NCBI GenBank assembly: GCA_023415055.1
Contig: JAEZLZ010000141.1
Location: forward strand, 1 to 8,470
Origin: Bacillota bacterium
GTDB taxonomy: Bacteria > Bacillota > Clostridia > Lachnospirales > Lachnospiraceae
Direction: 5' to 3'
Length of the DNA stretch: 8,470 nucleotides
Under the pieces are notes generated by a model. The model was given only the letters and a program-made list of their open reading frames with translations, made no database searches and was not told the origin of the DNA. Shown in pieces: positions 6,288-8,470 of the stretch. The position numbers and the translations under genes are program-made. Numbering within the stretch: the first letter of the stretch is position 1; the number at the start of each line of letters is the position of its first letter.

Positions 6288-6378
6288 ATTTATCATATTC
6301 TTTACCTGTTCCGAACCAATTTTGAATACACTTCGTGTTTCCTCGATGTGGTGCATTCTCAATCCCAACTATTATTCC

Positions 6379-7350
6379 TTATTTTGAAAGTTTTATCGAC
6401 AAATCATACATATATTGATCAACATCCTTGGTCATTGCCAGTGCTTCTTCAATGTCATAATCAACATATTGACCGTTTTTATAACCAACGATACGCTTGC
6501 TGGCACCGGCAACTAACAGATCTACTGCTTTTGCTCCCATCATAGATGCATAGACACGATCTCTTGCCGTTGGACTTCCACCACGCTGTGCATGACCGAT
6601 TATGGTCGCTCTGGTCTCCATACCGGTTGCAGCTTCAATTCTCTTCGCCATACCGTTTGAATCGCCAACACCTTCTGCATTTACGATGATATAGTGTTTC
6701 TTACCTTTTTTACGTTTCTCAATAATACTGTTGATAATTCTCTGCTCATCAAAATCATATCGTTCGGCAATCAGAATTTCTTCCGCGCCGTTCGCAATTC
6801 CACACCATAAAGCGATGTAACCTGCATGTCTGCCCATAACTTCAATAATACTGCATCTTTCATGGGAGGTAGAGGTATCTCTTACCTTATCGATGGTCTC
6901 CATTGCTGTATTTACAGCGGTATCAAAACCAATGGTGTAATCAGTGCATGCAATATCTAAGTCGATCGTTCCGGGGAGACCTACGGCATTGATTCCTCTT
7001 CTTGCTAAGACCTGCGCTCCTTTGAAGGAACCGTCACCACCGATGACTACTAAACCGTCAATTCCATGCTTTCTGCAAATATCTGCTGCCTTATCCTGAA
7101 ACTCAGGCTTCAGCATCTCCAAACAACGAGCTGTGTACAGTATGGTGCCGCCTCTCTGAATAATATCAGAAACACTTCTTGCATCCATATCTATGATGTC
7201 TTCCTCTAAAAGTCCTAAGTATCCTCTCATGATACCTTTCACTTTCAAGCCTGCTGCCAGACCGGTTCTTACAACTGCTCTGATCGCGGCATTCATTCCG
7301 GGCGCATCGCCACCACTGGTTAACACGCCTATTGTTTTAACATTTCCCAT
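6379..7350 (-). CDS. pfkA: ATP-dependent 6-phosphofructokinase
   Basis: A 323-residue protein, standard bacterial PfkA length, catalysing fructose 6-phosphate + ATP to fructose 1,6-bisphosphate + ADP in glycolysis. ATP loop SGGDAPGMNA lies at residues 12-21. GGDGS (104-108) has G107, which marks ATP rather than pyrophosphate as donor. The catalytic loop is PGTIDLD (126-132): base D130 is present, but L131 replaces the usual Asn. Substrate-binding R165, MGR (172-174) and GHAQRGGSP follow. By alignment from memory with E. coli PfkA, effector-site residues R24, R28, R157, E190, K215 and K217 are kept, so allosteric control by ADP/GDP and PEP is likely. The ATG has GGAGGT about 7 nt upstream. It follows dnaE after 43 bp with no terminator, and ends at the hairpin at 6243-6287. 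Confidence 0.97.
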   Translation of the reverse strand: MGNVKTIGVLTSGGDAPGMNAAIRAVVRTGLAAGLKVKGIMRGYLGLLEEDIIDMDARSVSDIIQRGGTILYTARCLEMLKPEFQDKAADICRKHGIDGLVVIGGDGSFKGAQVLARRGINAVGLPGTIDLDIACTDYTIGFDTAVNTAMETIDKVRDTSTSHERCSIIEVMGRHAGYIALWCGIANGAEEILIAERYDFDEQRIINSIIEKRKKGKKHYIIVNAEGVGDSNGMAKRIEAATGMETRATIIGHAQRGGSPTARDRVYASMMGAKAVDLLVAGASKRIVGYKNGQYVDYDIEEALAMTKDVDQYMYDLSIKLSK

Positions 7351-7393
7351 TATTATTACCTCCGCTTCATCTACAACTAAAGACTACAGTATT

Positions 7394-8470
7394 CTAATCT
7401 ATTTTCCCTATTTTTTCAATACTCTTTTCTGTAATTCGAACATTTTCTTCCCTATAATTCGTTATCAGCTGTTGAATTAGGTCCTTCTCTGCCTTTACGC
7501 TTCTACTCTTAGGGAGTTTTTTCATACATTTCTCCGCTTCACAGAATATGATCACACTATCATTACCGTCAAACTGATCCAATAAATGATATAGCGCCTG
7601 CTCGTCTTTTTGGAAGCTTTCCAGATTCGGATACTTTATCCAAACCTCTTGTGGGATATTTTCAAAGGGTATGATCTCCTGGCAAATCAGCTTAGCTGCC
7701 TTTTCCTCTTCTACGGTAACCTTTCCGCGAACAAAGATTTTTCTATCCTGTTCCAGCATGGTCTTATATTTTTCATAATCCTTCGGAAATATTATAACCT
7801 CTACGTTACCGAATAAATCCTCAAGTGTAATAAATGCCATCATACTGTTGTTTCTTGTTGTTTTTATCGTCTTGGAGGTAACCATCCCACCGATGATCTC
7901 GGTTTTGCCATCCTCAACATTTGGTCTATCCGTCTCTTCATCAATATTAAAATCATTCGAATTGACCGTAACATTTTTCTTGATTCTATTCTCGTATGCT
8001 TCCAGCGGATGACCGCTGACATAGATGCCCAGAACCTCCTTTTCCAGCGCGAGCAGCTGGTCCTTACTGTATTCTGCTACCTTCGGCATCGCCATCTCAT
8101 AATCATTCTTCTCTTCCTCGCCGGCAAAATCAAACAAGGTCATCTGCCCGGTTAAGGATTTTTTCTTATCCGCAGCGATATCGTCAAGGATCTGAACATA
8201 GCACAGCATCAGCTGTCTCCGGTTTGGATGCAGTCCATCGAATACACCGGCCTTGATAAAGCTTTCCACTGTTCTTTTATTCACTTCTTTACCGGACAGG
8301 CGGGCAGCGAAATCCTTCAGATTAAGGAAGGGTCCATTCTCCTCCCGTTCTACAACAATCGCTTCGATTACCGGTTTTCCGACACCCTTGATTGCGGATA
8401 AGGCATAACGAATCGCTCCGTTCGATACGGTAAATATTGCATCCCCCTCATTGATATCGGGAGGTAATAT
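7394..8470 (-). CDS. dnaE: DNA polymerase III subunit alpha, C-terminal part (5' end cut off)
   Basis: The frame runs open from the right edge to the TAG at 7394, giving the last 358 residues of a protein normally about 1,150 long; the polymerase and PHP domains lie outside the window. A GTG at 8284 is an internal valine, not the start, because the frame upstream clearly continues the family: LPPDINEGD (2-10 of the visible part) and the helix-hairpin-helix segment LSAIKGVGKPVIEAI (24-38). GQMTLFDF (108-115) holds QMTLF, a good beta-clamp binding motif. EVLGIYVSGHPLE (about 145-157) is conserved in DnaE, and an OB-fold that contacts single-stranded DNA covers about 190-267. It acts in chromosome replication with the sliding clamp. 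The next gene, pfkA, is 43 bp downstream and probably in the same transcript. Confidence 0.97.
   Translation of the reverse strand: MLPPDINEGDAIFTVSNGAIRYALSAIKGVGKPVIEAIVVEREENGPFLNLKDFAARLSGKEVNKRTVESFIKAGVFDGLHPNRRQLMLCYVQILDDIAADKKKSLTGQMTLFDFAGEEEKNDYEMAMPKVAEYSKDQLLALEKEVLGIYVSGHPLEAYENRIKKNVTVNSNDFNIDEETDRPNVEDGKTEIIGGMVTSKTIKTTRNNSMMAFITLEDLFGNVEVIIFPKDYEKYKTMLEQDRKIFVRGKVTVEEEKAAKLICQEIIPFENIPQEVWIKYPNLESFQKDEQALYHLLDQFDGNDSVIIFCEAEKCMKKLPKSRSVKAEKDLIQQLITNYREENVRITEKSIEKIGKID

Larger units (their letters stand above)
6062..6378. other. Intergenic region between pfkA and the DUF523 gene
   Basis: This 317-bp spacer contains no credible gene. From the pfkA side it holds about 90 bp without clear structure (6288-6378), the pfkA terminator (6243-6287), a nested palindrome (6119-6226), and the DUF523 leader with a 15-bp direct repeat. 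On the minus strand each repeat copy contains TTGACA; the upstream one (6127-6122) is followed after 15 bp by TACAAC (6106-6101), a sub-optimal but possible promoter for the DUF523 gene. Confidence 0.55.

Noticed and set aside
5989..6545. Plus-strand frames across the pfkA-DUF523 spacer
   Set aside because: They run through the palindrome, terminator and parts of minus-strand genes, have no ribosome site and show low-complexity, unfamiliar products.
7394..8284. A complete 296-residue protein starting at GTG 8284
   Set aside because: The same frame continues upstream to the window edge with conserved DnaE sequence, so this is an internal codon of a larger gene.

Overview
The window looks like chromosomal DNA of a low-GC, Gram-positive anaerobe of the class Clostridia, most likely family Lachnospiraceae. 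This is inferred from the AT-rich spacers, strong AGGAGG-type ribosome binding sites, the DnaE-type (not PolC) replicase next to pfkA, and protein sequences that read as clostridial. No sequence search was run, so the family assignment is provisional. Seven of the eight genes lie on the minus strand; one small gene lies on the plus strand. No rRNA, tRNA, CRISPR array, transposase or prophage gene was seen.

Layout from left to right: (1) the N-terminal 334 codons of a GT4 glycosyltransferase of the diacylglycerol-glucosyltransferase type (minus, cut by the left edge); (2) a 302-bp divergent spacer, then a small plus-strand gene for a one-helix membrane protein with a very acidic tail; (3) a convergent spacer closed by a long inverted repeat that can terminate transcription both ways; (4) a two-gene operon (minus) of an ECF sigma factor and a membrane-anchored probable anti-sigma factor, overlapping by 11 bp, behind a leader holding both an ECF-type and a vegetative-type promoter; (5) a half-size exporter ABC transporter (minus) with its own promoter and terminator; (6) a DUF523 protein with Fe-S-type cysteines (minus); (7) a spacer holding a long nested palindrome, a 15-bp direct repeat and the pfkA terminator; (8) pfkA and the 3' part of dnaE (minus), 43 bp apart and probably co-transcribed.

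How the genes may work together: dnaE-pfkA is a housekeeping pair (replication, glycolysis). The sigma/anti-sigma pair is a self-contained envelope-signal module: the anti-sigma crosses the membrane and exposes a long flexible linker and a folded domain outside, and a GGAAC-N17-CGTC motif upstream suggests self-activation. The glycosyltransferase, exporter and small membrane protein are also envelope-related, but no ECF-type promoter was found in front of them, so membership of one regulon is not shown.

The most notable non-coding features are the probable self-regulating ECF promoter, two terminator hairpins sharing the arm AAGGGACTGT(C/T)GCA, and the nested palindrome upstream of the DUF523 gene. 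The most notable protein detail is Leu in place of the usual Asn in the catalytic loop of PfkA.
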